Assembly (NCBI GenBank): GCA_000402295.1
Contig: AQRW01000174.1
Coordinates: 1 to 40,488, forward strand
Reading direction: 5' to 3'
Length of the DNA stretch: 40,488 bases
DNA from: Candidatus Aerophobus profundus SCGC AAA252-L23
GTDB lineage: Bacteria; Aerophobota; Aerophobia; Aerophobales; Aerophobaceae
Position numbers and translations under genes: made by a program. The notes under the pieces were generated by a model. The model made no database searches and was not told the origin of the DNA. It saw only the letters and a list, made by a program, of their open reading frames with translations. Below are positions 14,533-22,675 of the stretch, one piece after another; within the stretch, counting starts at the first letter, position 1, and every line of letters starts with the position of its first letter.

Positions 14533-14721
14533 ATGCCACGAGGTGATGGAACAGGACCTCCGAGAGGAGGTGGAGGAAAAGGAAGAATGGGTGGTCAAGG
14601 CCTGGGTGCAGGCGGAAACTGTGTTTGTCCTAGTTGCGGGGCTACCATTTCTCACCAGAGAGGTGCTCCCTGTTATCAGATTAACTGTCCGAAGTGTGGG
14701 ACAAAAATGGTCAGGCAGTAG
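14533..14721 (+). CDS. Small Gly-rich zinc-ribbon protein
   Basis: This 62-residue protein starts with MPRGDGTGPPRGGGGKG, which resembles the N-terminus of DUF5320 proteins often found next to NifX-like genes. The C-terminal half has CPSCG and CPKCG pairs (plus two further cysteines), likely a zinc ribbon or small Fe-S site. AAAGGAGGGGTG is a very strong ribosome site. It lies between the J-domain gene and the ASKHA ATPase. Function unknown; an accessory role in the metal-cluster pathway is plausible. Confidence 0.8.
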   Translation: MPRGDGTGPPRGGGGKGRMGGQGLGAGGNCVCPSCGATISHQRGAPCYQINCPKCGTKMVRQ

Positions 14722-14723
14722 GT

Positions 14724-14767
14724 ATTTATCGCCTCAAGTAAGCTTTAGACTACTTGAGGCGATAAAT
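14724..14767. terminator. Perfect 17-bp inverted repeat, possible terminator
   Basis: ATTTATCGCCTCAAGTA (14724-14740) and TACTTGAGGCGATAAAT (14751-14767) are perfect complements around a 10-base loop. It sits two bases after the zinc-ribbon stop. The stem is strong but no U-tract follows on either strand, so a Rho-independent terminator is only one possibility; an RNA-processing stem or protein site is another. Confidence 0.5.
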
Positions 14768-14804
14768 GAACAAGACCCGACCTCGAATAAAGGAGTAGAT
14801 TAAT

Positions 14805-16385
14805 TTGGCTCGTCTAATTTTTCCTCAGTTTAAAAAAGGCAAACAAGGTATCAGGGTGACAGATGGTTCCATTCTTGAAGCAGCTAGACAACTGGGAATA
14901 GGTATTACTTCAGAGTGTGGTGGTGGGGGTGCTTGTGGAAAATGTGTGGTGAGAATAGAAAAAGGTAGTGAATTTTTAAGTCCTCCTTCCCAGGAAGAAA
15001 AAAGATTCAACTTAAGTAGAGATGAAAGGCTGGCCTGCCAGGCTGAAATTGTTGGGGACGGGGATGTCTACATTTTTGTGAGAGAAGCTGGCAAATATAG
15101 TATACTCTCTGAAACCGTGGAGGGAAAGGTAAAGATAGATCCTTTTATTCACCGGAGAAAGGGCCGGGTCTGGAGAGACGAAGAAGATTTGGATAAAGAC
15201 AAAGGCCGAATTTTAGGACTGGCTGTGGATGTGGGAACTACTACTCTGGTAATTCAAATAGTGAACTTAGAGTCAGGGGAAAAAATTGCCACTTTCACCG
15301 GTAAGAATCCTCAGGCCTCCTATGGAGATGATATTATCTCTCGAATTGACTACACCATGAGGAAAAAGACGGGTTTGAGAGAATTACAGAAGATAATCAT
15401 CGAGGCCGTTAATTTCCTTCTGAGAGAGTTTGACAAAAAAGAGGAGAGAGCAAGTCAGCAGATTTATGAGGTGGTGGTGGTAGGAAATAGTACCATGCAA
15501 AGTGTTTTCTTTGGCCGGGATGTTTCCTCTCTGGGAGTGATACCCTTCGAACCAGTGAGTAAAGATTCAATCAATCGTCCGGCCTCCCAAATGGGGCTGG
15601 CGGTAAATCCCCGGGCAAATGTTTACGGGGCTCCTTTGATAGGAGGTCATGCTGGTGCGGATGCCCTGGCTGATATTGTAGTTACTGAGATATACGAGGA
15701 GAAACGTCCCTCAATGATTATAGACATCGGAACTAATGGAGAGGTTGTGGTAGGCAATCGGGAGAAAATGTTGACTGCCTCCTGTGCGGCGGGAGGAGCT
15801 TATGAAGGTGCTGCCGTGGGCTTTGGGACCGGAGCCATTGAGGGAGCTATTAAGAATCTGAAGATCAGCAACGGGCAGGTTTCCTACGAGACTATTGGTG
15901 GTGGGCCAGCGGTAGGTATTTGTGGTTCCGGTTTAATTGATTTATTGGCCGAGTTATTGAGGAATGGAATTATGAGCAAACAGGCCAAAATCAAGGATAG
16001 TTTTGTAATTACTGATAATATTAGCCTCTCCCAGGAAGATATCTATCAATTGATTACGGCTAAAGCCGGCCTGCGTTTGGACCAGGACCTTTTAATAAAA
16101 TATTATGGTATTAGTCTGGATGAGATCGACAAAATTTATCTTTCTGGAGCTTTTGGTAATTTTGTCAACTCTGAAAATGCCATAACTATTGGATTACTTC
16201 CCCAGGCCGGAGAAAAGGTGGTCAAGATTGGTAACGGGGCTTTAGGGGGAGCCAGACAAATTTTGCTTTCCCGGGAAAAGAGGAAAATTGCTGAAGATCT
16301 GTCCCGCACGATTGAGCATATTAAGCCAAATGAGCGAGAGGAAGATTTTGCTTATTTAGTAGCAGAAAAAATGTATTTTGAATAA
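14805..16385 (+). CDS. [2Fe-2S] ferredoxin-ASKHA ATPase (DUF4445; RACo/RamA-like)
   Basis: This 526-residue protein begins at TTG with AGGAG nine bases upstream. Residues about 5-95 form a plant-type [2Fe-2S] domain (SECGGGGACGKCVVRIEKG, last Cys in RLACQAEI). From about residue 140 the DUF4445 actin-like ATPase follows: LGLAVDVGTTTLVIQIVNLE, VVVGNSTMQ, MIIDIGTNGEVVVGN and LSGAFGNFVN. Characterised relatives (RACo, RamA) use ATP to drive reduction of inactive Co(II) corrinoid proteins. No corrinoid protein or methyltransferase of that pathway is in the window, so its partner here is unknown. Confidence 0.9.
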   Translation: MARLIFPQFKKGKQGIRVTDGSILEAARQLGIGITSECGGGGACGKCVVRIEKGSEFLSPPSQEEKRFNLSRDERLACQAEIVGDGDVYIFVREAGKYSILSETVEGKVKIDPFIHRRKGRVWRDEEDLDKDKGRILGLAVDVGTTTLVIQIVNLESGEKIATFTGKNPQASYGDDIISRIDYTMRKKTGLRELQKIIIEAVNFLLREFDKKEERASQQIYEVVVVGNSTMQSVFFGRDVSSLGVIPFEPVSKDSINRPASQMGLAVNPRANVYGAPLIGGHAGADALADIVVTEIYEEKRPSMIIDIGTNGEVVVGNREKMLTASCAAGGAYEGAAVGFGTGAIEGAIKNLKISNGQVSYETIGGGPAVGICGSGLIDLLAELLRNGIMSKQAKIKDSFVITDNISLSQEDIYQLITAKAGLRLDQDLLIKYYGISLDEIDKIYLSGAFGNFVNSENAITIGLLPQAGEKVVKIGNGALGGARQILLSREKRKIAEDLSRTIEHIKPNEREEDFAYLVAEKMYFE

Positions 16386-16411
16386 ACTTGGATAGGTGAA
16401 GGAAAAAGAAG

Positions 16412-16978
16412 ATGCGGAATATCATTAGAAAATACGGGGACCCTATTTTGAGAAAAAAGTGCCAATTAGTGGAAGAGGTGGGCTCTGCAGAAAGAAATCT
16501 GATTCTTAGAATGTTTACGATTATGCGGGAGCATGAGGGAATTGGTTTAGCTGCTTCTCAGATAGGAATTGAGCGGCAAATAATTGTGATAGATACCGGC
16601 GAAGAACTTCTGGATTTGATTAATCCCCAAATTCTGGAAGAAAGAGGGGGAGATTCCTTGACTGAGGGATGTTTGAGTCTTCCGGAAATATTCATTCCGG
16701 TGAAAAGGCCGACTCGAATCACGGTTGAAGGATTGGATCGGTACGGGAAAAAAGTGGGAGTGAAAGCCAAAGGCCTCTTGGCTCGGGTAATTCAGCATGA
16801 GGTTGATCATCTTAAGGGTATTCTAATTGTTGACTATGCTAATGAAAAAAGAATGGGCAAGGTTGACCACCTTCTCAACGATCTAGCTCATCAGAGTAAG
16901 ATGCTAATTGATATTAAGAATAAGTCAGGCAGATTAAACTCGACGGACAGGCGTGATGAGAAAATGGGAGGCCAATAA
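16412..16978 (+). CDS. def: Peptide deformylase
   Basis: This 188-residue metalloenzyme removes the formyl group from new polypeptides. The three family motifs are intact: GIGLAASQIG (residues about 46-55), EGCLSLPE, and the metal-binding HEVDH in RVIQHEVDHLKGILIVD. The enzyme core ends near residue 165. The last residues (DRRDEKMGGQ) and the stop lie in a 64-base repeat that also forms the end of hypC, so the native C-terminus has probably been replaced or extended by repeat DNA. Confidence 0.95.
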   Translation: MRNIIRKYGDPILRKKCQLVEEVGSAERNLILRMFTIMREHEGIGLAASQIGIERQIIVIDTGEELLDLINPQILEERGGDSLTEGCLSLPEIFIPVKRPTRITVEGLDRYGKKVGVKAKGLLARVIQHEVDHLKGILIVDYANEKRMGKVDHLLNDLAHQSKMLIDIKNKSGRLNSTDRRDEKMGGQ

Positions 16979-17025
16979 GGTTCTTCTGGTTCGTTTGGTT
17001 CTTCTGGTTCGTTACAATCTTTGGG
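16962..17025 (+). repeat. 64-bp dispersed repeat (copy 1) at the 3' end of def
   Basis: This segment starts AAATGGGAGGCCAATAAGG and contains two 18-base tandem units of GGTTCTTCTGGTTCGTTW. It matches the reverse complement of 24067-24129 with only two substitutions and one indel by eye. It supplies the codons for the final GGQ and the stop of def. The first hairpin module (17029-17046) begins three bases later. Confidence 0.85.
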
Positions 17026-17028
17026 TAG

Positions 17029-17070
17029 GGGCGACTTCAGTCACCCTGGGATAATTTACAATTTCCTATA
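17029..17070 (-). repeat. Hairpin repeat module (copy C), inverted orientation
   Basis: Reverse complement of copies A and B around rex. GGGCGACTTCAGTCACCC (17029-17046) is a hairpin with one mismatch, followed by TGGGATAATTTACAATTTCC, which is the complement of the AT-rich flank at 20691-20712. Probably a non-coding dispersed repeat. It fills the def to radical-SAM gap. Confidence 0.75.
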
Positions 17071-17137
17071 TCGAAAGAAGGATTAGCCTTGTCAGGTTAG
17101 AGTTAAGCCTGATTATATGAGAAAAAGGTGATTAGGT

Positions 17138-18061
17138 ATGAGTCAAATATTTGGACCGGTTCCTTCCCGGAGACTGGGATTCTCTCTGGGAATCGATGTT
17201 ATTCCTTATAAGACTTGTAGTTTTGATTGTGTTTATTGTCAATTGGGAAAAACTACTTACAAAACTGTGGAAAGACGTGAATATGTTAGTCAAAAGGTAG
17301 TGTTGAATGGAGTAGAACAGGTTCTTAAGCAAGATAGGAAAATTGATTATATAACTTTTTCCGGTTCGGGTGAGCCTACCTTGAATTCCCAAATTGGCCA
17401 GATGATTCATGAGATTAAGAAAATGACCTCTCTTCCGGTGGCGGTTTTAACCAACGGGAGCCTACTTTTTCAGGCTAAATTACGAGAGGAACTTTACCAG
17501 GCAGATTTAGTAATTCCCTCTCTGGATGCGGTATCTCAAGAGGTTTTCTTGAAGGTTAATCGTCCCCACTTTTCTCTAAAAATAGATGAAATAATTCGGG
17601 GAATAAAGGAATTTTGTGGGAAGTTTACCGGGGAGGTGTGGCTGGAAATTATGCTGGTTGAAGGAATAAATGATACAGAAGAAGAGATAGAGAAACTGGC
17701 CAGTACACTTAGTGAAATTGACCTGGACCGAGTTCAATTAAATACGGTGATTCGTCCTCCGGCAGAGGAGTTTGCTCGGCCAGTAAATCTGGCGAGACTC
17801 AAAGAAGTGAAGAATATTTTTGGTAAAAAATGTGAGATTATCGTGGAAGTGGAAAGAACCCACCAGAAATCCTTCAAAAAAGATATATCGGAAGCAATAC
17901 AGACTATGATTAAGAGGCGTCCGGTCACCCTGGAAGATCTATGTCAGTCTCTCGGCCTGCACCGAAATGAGGTTATTAAGTATGTAGAGTCGTTGGAGAA
18001 GCAGGGTGGGATAAGGAGCAAACTCCATAGTCAAAAAAGATATTACTATTATGGCAAGTAA
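17138..18061 (+). CDS. Radical SAM protein (COG0731, TYW1-related) with C-terminal winged helix
   Basis: This 307-residue protein starts with IFGPVPSRRLGFSLGIDVIP, typical of COG0731 radical SAM enzymes related to wybutosine synthases. The [4Fe-4S]-SAM motif is CSFDCVYC (CxxxCxxC). SGSGEPTLN is the GGEP-like SAM contact. Residues about 255-307 look like a small winged helix (RRPVTLEDLCQSLGLHRNEV), possibly for DNA or RNA binding. The substrate of the bacterial group is not established. AAAAAGGTG precedes the ATG. Confidence 0.87.
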   Translation: MSQIFGPVPSRRLGFSLGIDVIPYKTCSFDCVYCQLGKTTYKTVERREYVSQKVVLNGVEQVLKQDRKIDYITFSGSGEPTLNSQIGQMIHEIKKMTSLPVAVLTNGSLLFQAKLREELYQADLVIPSLDAVSQEVFLKVNRPHFSLKIDEIIRGIKEFCGKFTGEVWLEIMLVEGINDTEEEIEKLASTLSEIDLDRVQLNTVIRPPAEEFARPVNLARLKEVKNIFGKKCEIIVEVERTHQKSFKKDISEAIQTMIKRRPVTLEDLCQSLGLHRNEVIKYVESLEKQGGIRSKLHSQKRYYYYGK

Positions 18062-18121
18062 CTCGGGAGGCAACTACCAGGTTAGGATTGGGTTAGACTA
18101 AAAAATTAAGTGGAGGTAAGT

Positions 18122-18835
18122 ATGGAGTTGAAAATAGTCTGTGATAACCGACCTTATGATGCCAACCTGAAACTCTGCTGGGGTTTTTCCTGCCTGGTAG
18201 GCGAGCATCTTTTGTTTGATACAGGAGAAGATGGAGCGATTCTTTTGCACAATATGGCTCAGTTAAAGATTGATCCGAAAAATATATCCACAGTGGTTAT
18301 TTCCCACGACCATTATGATCACACCGGGGGGCTGGAATCTCTTTTGGGGAAAAATCCTCAGATACAGGTTTATGGTCTGGCAAAGTTTTCTCGTACTTTC
18401 AAGAAAAAGATCGTTGATTTTAGTAATTGTCCGTTGATGGAAAGTGACAAATTTGCCAATATTGCTCCTGGTATATATACTACGGGTGAGATAATGAGCT
18501 CTTACGGGGGTGGAGTTTTACCCGAGCAATCTCTAATAATTGAAGGAGAAGAGGGACTGACGATTATAACCGGATGTGCCCATCCGGGAATAATTGAGAT
18601 TTTGCAAGCGGTAAGATCCCATTTTAGCCAGCCCTTCTACTTAGTGATGGGTGGTTTTCACCTGATGCAGGATTCTTATAAAGTTATTGAGTTTGTAGTA
18701 AGTCAATTTAAGGAGCTAAGAGTACGTAAGGTGGCTCCCACTCATTGCACCGGCGAAGAAGCCATTCAGGCTTTTAAGACAGGATACGGAGAAGATTTCC
18801 TTGAGGTGGGAGCTGGGAGAATTTTGGAGACTTAA
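18122..18835 (+). CDS. MBL-fold metallo-hydrolase (COG1237, RFAP synthase-like)
   Basis: This 237-residue metallo-beta-lactamase-fold protein has the metal motif HxHxDH as SHDHYDHTGG. Further ligands are likely in TGCAHPGI, FHLM and PTHCTG. It matches the COG1237 group, whose methanogen members are linked to methanopterin synthesis; bacterial members have unknown substrates. A GTG at 18110 extends the frame, but GGAGG at 18112-18116 places the start at the ATG at 18122. Confidence 0.87.
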   Translation: MELKIVCDNRPYDANLKLCWGFSCLVGEHLLFDTGEDGAILLHNMAQLKIDPKNISTVVISHDHYDHTGGLESLLGKNPQIQVYGLAKFSRTFKKKIVDFSNCPLMESDKFANIAPGIYTTGEIMSSYGGGVLPEQSLIIEGEEGLTIITGCAHPGIIEILQAVRSHFSQPFYLVMGGFHLMQDSYKVIEFVVSQFKELRVRKVAPTHCTGEEAIQAFKTGYGEDFLEVGAGRILET

Positions 18836-18857
18836 AAAAACTTAAGGGAGTAATTTT

Positions 18858-19817
18858 ATGAGTGGAGAAACAGTAAGAAAAATCGAGGAAGGATTGAGGC
18901 AAAAAAGGAGAGTTGAGGAATTTAGTTTGGATTTGGATCACATTGGACCAGGTGAGAAAAGAAGACTATATGAAATGATGTTTAGGCATGGCCCTGGTAA
19001 CGGTAAGATGATGTTTCTTCCTATAGATCAGGGTTTAGAACATGGCCCAGGAGATTTTTTCCCCAATCCACCCAGTCTTGATTTTGAATATCAGTTGAGC
19101 CTGGCGGAAGAAGGAGGATATTCGGGAATTGTCTGTCATATTGGCCTAGCGGAGAGGCATTTTAAGAAATACGCCGGAAAAGTTCCTCTGATTTTAAAAC
19201 TCAATGGTAAAACCAACATTCCTTCTGATGAGGAAGCCTTCTCCCCTATGGACGCGGAAGTGGAAGATGCGGTAAAACTTGGAGCTGATGCCATTGGATA
19301 TACTCTGTACGTGGGTTCTCCTCGACAGGATGATGATTTTGTACAATTTATGGAGGTAAGGCGGGAAGCCAGAAGATTGGGAATGCCCGTAATTATGTGG
19401 GCTTATCCCCGGGGAGAGTTTACTGATCGGGTCCATGGAGGAAATAGTTCTTTGGCTATGGTTGACTATGCGGCCAGAGTGGCTAATGAGTTGGGAGCTA
19501 CTTTAGTGAAGCTTAATCTGCCACAGAAGCCCAGAAATAATAAGTACGATCCAGAGGGTCCTTTTAAGAGGTATAATGACTGTGTGGATATGTCACTGAT
19601 TGATCAGATGAGAATGGTAGTTAATTCAGTAGGAAGGTGTGGGGTGCTGGTTTCAGGAGGTAGCAAGATTAGCGATGAGGATCTCTTAGATAAAGCCAGA
19701 CTCTGTTTGGATGCGGGAGTAGACGGACTAATTTTTGGGCGGAATATGTGGCAGAGGAAATATGAGGATGCTCTAAAGATGACCCAAGAAATAAAGGAGT
19801 TGATGTTAAAATATTAA
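18858..19817 (+). CDS. Class I fructose-bisphosphate aldolase (DhnA type)
   Basis: This 319-residue Schiff-base aldolase of the archaeal/DhnA family (COG1830) cleaves or forms fructose 1,6-bisphosphate without a metal. Signatures are MMFLPIDQGLEHGPGDFFPN near residues 50-70, GADAIGYTLYVGS, the likely catalytic-lysine strand ATLVKLNLP, and phosphate-loop segments VLVSGGSKISDEDLL and GVDGLIFGRNMWQR. The presence of this type fits a sugar-fermenting or gluconeogenic anaerobe. AAGGGAG precedes the ATG. Confidence 0.9.
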   Translation: MSGETVRKIEEGLRQKRRVEEFSLDLDHIGPGEKRRLYEMMFRHGPGNGKMMFLPIDQGLEHGPGDFFPNPPSLDFEYQLSLAEEGGYSGIVCHIGLAERHFKKYAGKVPLILKLNGKTNIPSDEEAFSPMDAEVEDAVKLGADAIGYTLYVGSPRQDDDFVQFMEVRREARRLGMPVIMWAYPRGEFTDRVHGGNSSLAMVDYAARVANELGATLVKLNLPQKPRNNKYDPEGPFKRYNDCVDMSLIDQMRMVVNSVGRCGVLVSGGSKISDEDLLDKARLCLDAGVDGLIFGRNMWQRKYEDALKMTQEIKELMLKY

Positions 19818-19820
19818 GAT

Positions 19821-20660
19821 ATGCAAGCAAACTTGCTGGCGGTACTTAAAGAGAGTAGCAAGATAACTTTCCTCGTTTTCCTGATGATGGTCGCGGTGGA
19901 CTGGGTCAACGTGTTCAGTCGAGGAGAGATGTCAAAATTGGCTAAAGGTGGCCACTGGCGTCAGTATTTAACTGCTTCCTTTCTGGGGGTTACCCCTGGT
20001 TGCCTGGGGGCCTTTATGAATGTTACCCTCTACTGCCACGGCTTACTCTCCCTGGGAGCTATAGTGGGGGGGATGATTGCCACTTCCGGAGATGAGGCTT
20101 TTGTTATGCTTTCTCTTTTTCCGGGGAAAGCTCTTCTTCTCTTTGGCTTGCTTTTTCTAATGGGATTAGGCTTTTCCTGGGTTACTGACCGGTTGATTCC
20201 CCTCCTCAAATTGAGGCCGTCTCAGCCCTGCCAACTTCAGGAATTTCATCCCCACCAGGTTTCCTGGCGTCACTATATGAGGGAGCATGTTCTCGATCAC
20301 ATCTTAAAAAAGCATCTCTGGCGGGTCTTTTTCTGGACATTCTTTGTTCTGCTCTTCATCAAAATTGGATTGCCCTACCTTAACTTAGAGACTTTAATTT
20401 CCCGTAATCTTCTTTTGATTCTGCTTATAAGCGGATTAGTCGGTCTTATTCCCGAGTCAGGTCCTCACCTGGTTTTTGTGATGATGTATACTCAGGGAAT
20501 TATTCCTTTTTCTATTCTTTTGACCAGCTCCTTTGTTCAGGATGGGCACGGAATGTTGCCTCTCATTGCTTATACTCCCCGAGATGCTCTGAGAATCAAA
20601 CTTTTTAATCTAGTCTTTGGGTTAGGGGTGGGGGCTCTGTTTTTCACCCTGGGTTGGTAG
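19821..20660 (+). CDS. ArsP_2-type putative heavy-metal/manganese exporter (membrane protein)
   Basis: This 279-residue multi-pass membrane protein resembles the ArsP_2 (DUF2899) family, annotated as putative 10-TM heavy-metal exporters or manganese transporters. Conserved-looking segments are GVTPGCLGAFMNVTLYCHG, MIATSGDEAFVMLSLFP and GLIPESGPHLVFVMMYTQG; paired ends such as SSFVQDGHGMLPLIAYTPRDA are typical. Two repeated halves seem present, joined by a hydrophilic stretch with several histidines (HPHQVSWRHYMREHVLDHIL). Ion specificity is unknown. It starts four bases after the aldolase stop. Confidence 0.8.
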   Translation: MQANLLAVLKESSKITFLVFLMMVAVDWVNVFSRGEMSKLAKGGHWRQYLTASFLGVTPGCLGAFMNVTLYCHGLLSLGAIVGGMIATSGDEAFVMLSLFPGKALLLFGLLFLMGLGFSWVTDRLIPLLKLRPSQPCQLQEFHPHQVSWRHYMREHVLDHILKKHLWRVFFWTFFVLLFIKIGLPYLNLETLISRNLLLILLISGLVGLIPESGPHLVFVMMYTQGIIPFSILLTSSFVQDGHGMLPLIAYTPRDALRIKLFNLVFGLGVGALFFTLGW

Positions 20661-20683
20661 AATCCTCAGGGTAGTCAGTTACT

Positions 20684-20790
20684 TGACATATAGGAATTTA
20701 TAAATTATCCCAGGGCGACTGAAGTCGCCCCTACCCATGGAGAAAGTCCTTGTTCTGTTGGGTAGGGGAGGCTTTAGCCTCCCTTTTCTT
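20684..20790 (+). repeat. Composite hairpin repeat (copy A) covering the 3' end of rex
   Basis: An AT-rich flank from TTGACATATAGG leads into a perfect hairpin GGGCGACTGAAGTCGCCC (20713-20730). After 35 bases a second perfect hairpin follows, GGGAGGCTTTAGCCTCCC (20766-20783). Copy B at 21409-21530 has the same order. The rex stop (20731-20733) and the last 17 or so rex codons lie inside it, and the second hairpin encodes REAKAS in the rex frame. It may also act as a bidirectional terminator between the convergent genes. Confidence 0.85.
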
Positions 20791-21399
20791 GAGGAAATAG
20801 GAAAGAGTTTCCAGATTGGTACTCAGATCCACGTTTTTCAACTTCACTTTGGGAGAATGGACGATTCTCACCGGAGCAAAATTTAAGATTCCTTTAATTC
20901 CCCCCTGGATGAGTTTGTTGGCCACCTCCTGAGCCGTCTCGGCGGGAGTAGTGATAATCCCTATTTTGATTCCCTCTTGAGAAACAACCTGGGGAATTGT
21001 TTCCGGGCTCTGGATTCCTAATCTCTCACGAACTTTCCCAATTTTGGCCGGGTCGTTGTCAAAGACTGCTATTATTAGAAATCCGGACTGTCTTAACCCA
21101 GGATAGGCTAAGAGGGCGGATCCCAATTTTCCTACTCCCACCAGAGCTACTTTCCAGGTCCTGTCCAACCCGAGAATTCGAGTAATCTCTCGGCGAAGTT
21201 TTTTTACCTGGTAGCCCTGACCAGGAATTCCAAATCCTCCAAAATAAGCCAGGTCTTTGCGTACCTGACCATCGGATGTTCCTATCAGTTTGGCCAACTC
21301 CAGAGAGGAGAGAATCCTATTTTCCTCCAGTTTTCTTAGAGCCCTCAAATAAATTGAGAGACGCTGTATGGCAACATCAGGAACTTTAAATTGGGGCAT
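20731..21399 (-). CDS. rex: Redox-sensing transcriptional repressor Rex
   Basis: This 222-residue NADH/NAD+ sensor has an N-terminal winged helix (residues about 1-80: RLSIYLRALRKLEENRILSS, SDGQVRKDLAYFGGFGIPGQ). A Rossmann domain follows (VALVGVGKLGSALLAYPG, VFDNDPAKIGK) with a C-terminal swap helix (NVDLSTNLETLSYFL). Rex binds TTGTGAA-type operators when NAD+ is high and lets go when NADH rises. Such an operator lies at 40173-40190 before the hydrogenase operon. The tail REAKASPTQQNKDFLHG is encoded by repeat copy A and looks like a non-native extension. Confidence 0.95.
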   Translation of the reverse strand: MPQFKVPDVAIQRLSIYLRALRKLEENRILSSLELAKLIGTSDGQVRKDLAYFGGFGIPGQGYQVKKLRREITRILGLDRTWKVALVGVGKLGSALLAYPGLRQSGFLIIAVFDNDPAKIGKVRERLGIQSPETIPQVVSQEGIKIGIITTPAETAQEVANKLIQGGIKGILNFAPVRIVHSPKVKLKNVDLSTNLETLSYFLKKREAKASPTQQNKDFLHG

Positions 21400-21408
21400 T
21401 TCTTTACC

Positions 21409-21530
21409 CTTGACACATAGAATTTACAAATTATCCCCGGGCGACTGAAGTCGCCCCTACCTCCGGAGGAAGCCCTTATGCTACATTTCAGTGGGTAGGG
21501 GAGGCTTTAGCCTCCCATTTCCTTGAAAAA
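21409..21530 (+). repeat. Composite hairpin repeat (copy B) upstream of rex
   Basis: Same layout and orientation as copy A: TTGACACATAGAATTTAC flank, perfect hairpin GGGCGACTGAAGTCGCCC (21439-21456), about 40 bases, then GGGAGGCTTTAGCCTCCC (21499-21516) and ATTTCCTTGAAAAAG. It starts ten bases before the rex ATG and fills the rex-hypE gap. Rex is therefore bracketed by two direct copies. Confidence 0.85.
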
Positions 21531-21565
21531 GTAATCTCACCATGGGTGGTTAATATCACAAGTAT

Positions 21566-22573
21566 TTAGCAGATTCTGGGTAACTGATCTCCTGAAAGGA
21601 GGTCAAGAAGACGTCTGGTTCCAATAGAGGTGTGTAGATACACCTTTCCTGCCGGAGTTGACACTATTTTTCCGATCATACGGGCCTCTTTTCCCAGGGG
21701 ATGTCCATGAAGAATTTGTAAAATCTTATCTGATTCTTCCTTCTTGACCACAAAGAGAACTTTTCCTTCGTTAGCCAAGTAGAGAGGGTCCAGACCCAGG
21801 ATTTCAGTGATAGCCTCCACTTCCTTTTTTATAGGAATAGCTTCCTCCCATAGCTCTACTCCGAAGTTATTTTTGGAAACAAGTTCATGGGCAATAGTGG
21901 CCAGGCCTCCCCGGGTTACGTCTCGCATCGCTTTTATTCCAGTGGAGACCTGCATAGTCTGGGTAATGAGGTGATAAAGAGAGGCACAATCACTGAGTAA
22001 ATTTGTTTGAAAATCAAATTCCTTCCGCTGAGAAATTAGCGCCATAGTATGATCCCCCAGGGTTCCGTTAATAATAATTCTATCTCCCACCCTGATGCGT
22101 TCAATGGACAGTTTGACCTCTTTGGGGACAACCCCAATTCCGCTGGTGTTAATAAATAGACCTCCGAAACCAGTGAATTCAACCACCTTGGTATCACCGG
22201 TGATTACTTTCACTTCCGCTTCCTGGGCCGCTTTTTTCATAGAACCAATGATTTTTTTAAGTAAGGATATTTCCAGACCTTCTTCGATAATGAGGCCGCA
22301 GGAGACATAAAGAGGTTTTGCCCCCACCACGGCCAGATCGTTAATTGTTCCGCAAATAGCTAATTTTCCAATGTCCCCCCCGGGGAAAAACAAGGGCTTG
22401 ATGACGTAGGAATCAGTGGTAAAAGCCCAGTGGCACTGTTGATAGTCAAAAACAGCCGAATCCTTCAGTTCAGCCAGTATCTCATTATCAAAGTTTTTCA
22501 AGAATATTTCCTTGATTAACCGGTGGGTTAGTTCTCCCCCGCTTCCATGACCCATCATAATTCTTTCTTCCAT
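21566..22573 (-). CDS. hypE: Hydrogenase maturation protein HypE
   Basis: This 335-residue enzyme dehydrates the carbamoyl group that HypF places on its C-terminal cysteine, giving the thiocyanate used as CN donor for the NiFe active site. It is a PurM-like ATP-binding protein (MMGHGSGGELTHRLI, GTINDLAVVGAKP, ATIAHEL after DVTRGGL). The protein ends in PRIC, the functional C-terminal cysteine, so it is complete. It follows hypD after a 102-base gap with a repeat fragment. Confidence 0.95.
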   Translation of the reverse strand: MEERIMMGHGSGGELTHRLIKEIFLKNFDNEILAELKDSAVFDYQQCHWAFTTDSYVIKPLFFPGGDIGKLAICGTINDLAVVGAKPLYVSCGLIIEEGLEISLLKKIIGSMKKAAQEAEVKVITGDTKVVEFTGFGGLFINTSGIGVVPKEVKLSIERIRVGDRIIINGTLGDHTMALISQRKEFDFQTNLLSDCASLYHLITQTMQVSTGIKAMRDVTRGGLATIAHELVSKNNFGVELWEEAIPIKKEVEAITEILGLDPLYLANEGKVLFVVKKEESDKILQILHGHPLGKEARMIGKIVSTPAGKVYLHTSIGTRRLLDLLSGDQLPRIC

Positions 22574-22675
22574 TGAGAGTCTCTATTCTCTTTGAGGGAG
22601 ATTCTCCTTCACTCCCCCGATACTCTTTATACTCTGTTCTTCTCTTGTGCAATGAATTTCATAGACGCAACGACT

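Noticed and set aside
21409..21440. Rex autoregulatory site upstream of rex.
   Set aside because: The AT-rich sequence belongs to the repeat and lacks paired TTGTGA/TCACAA arms.
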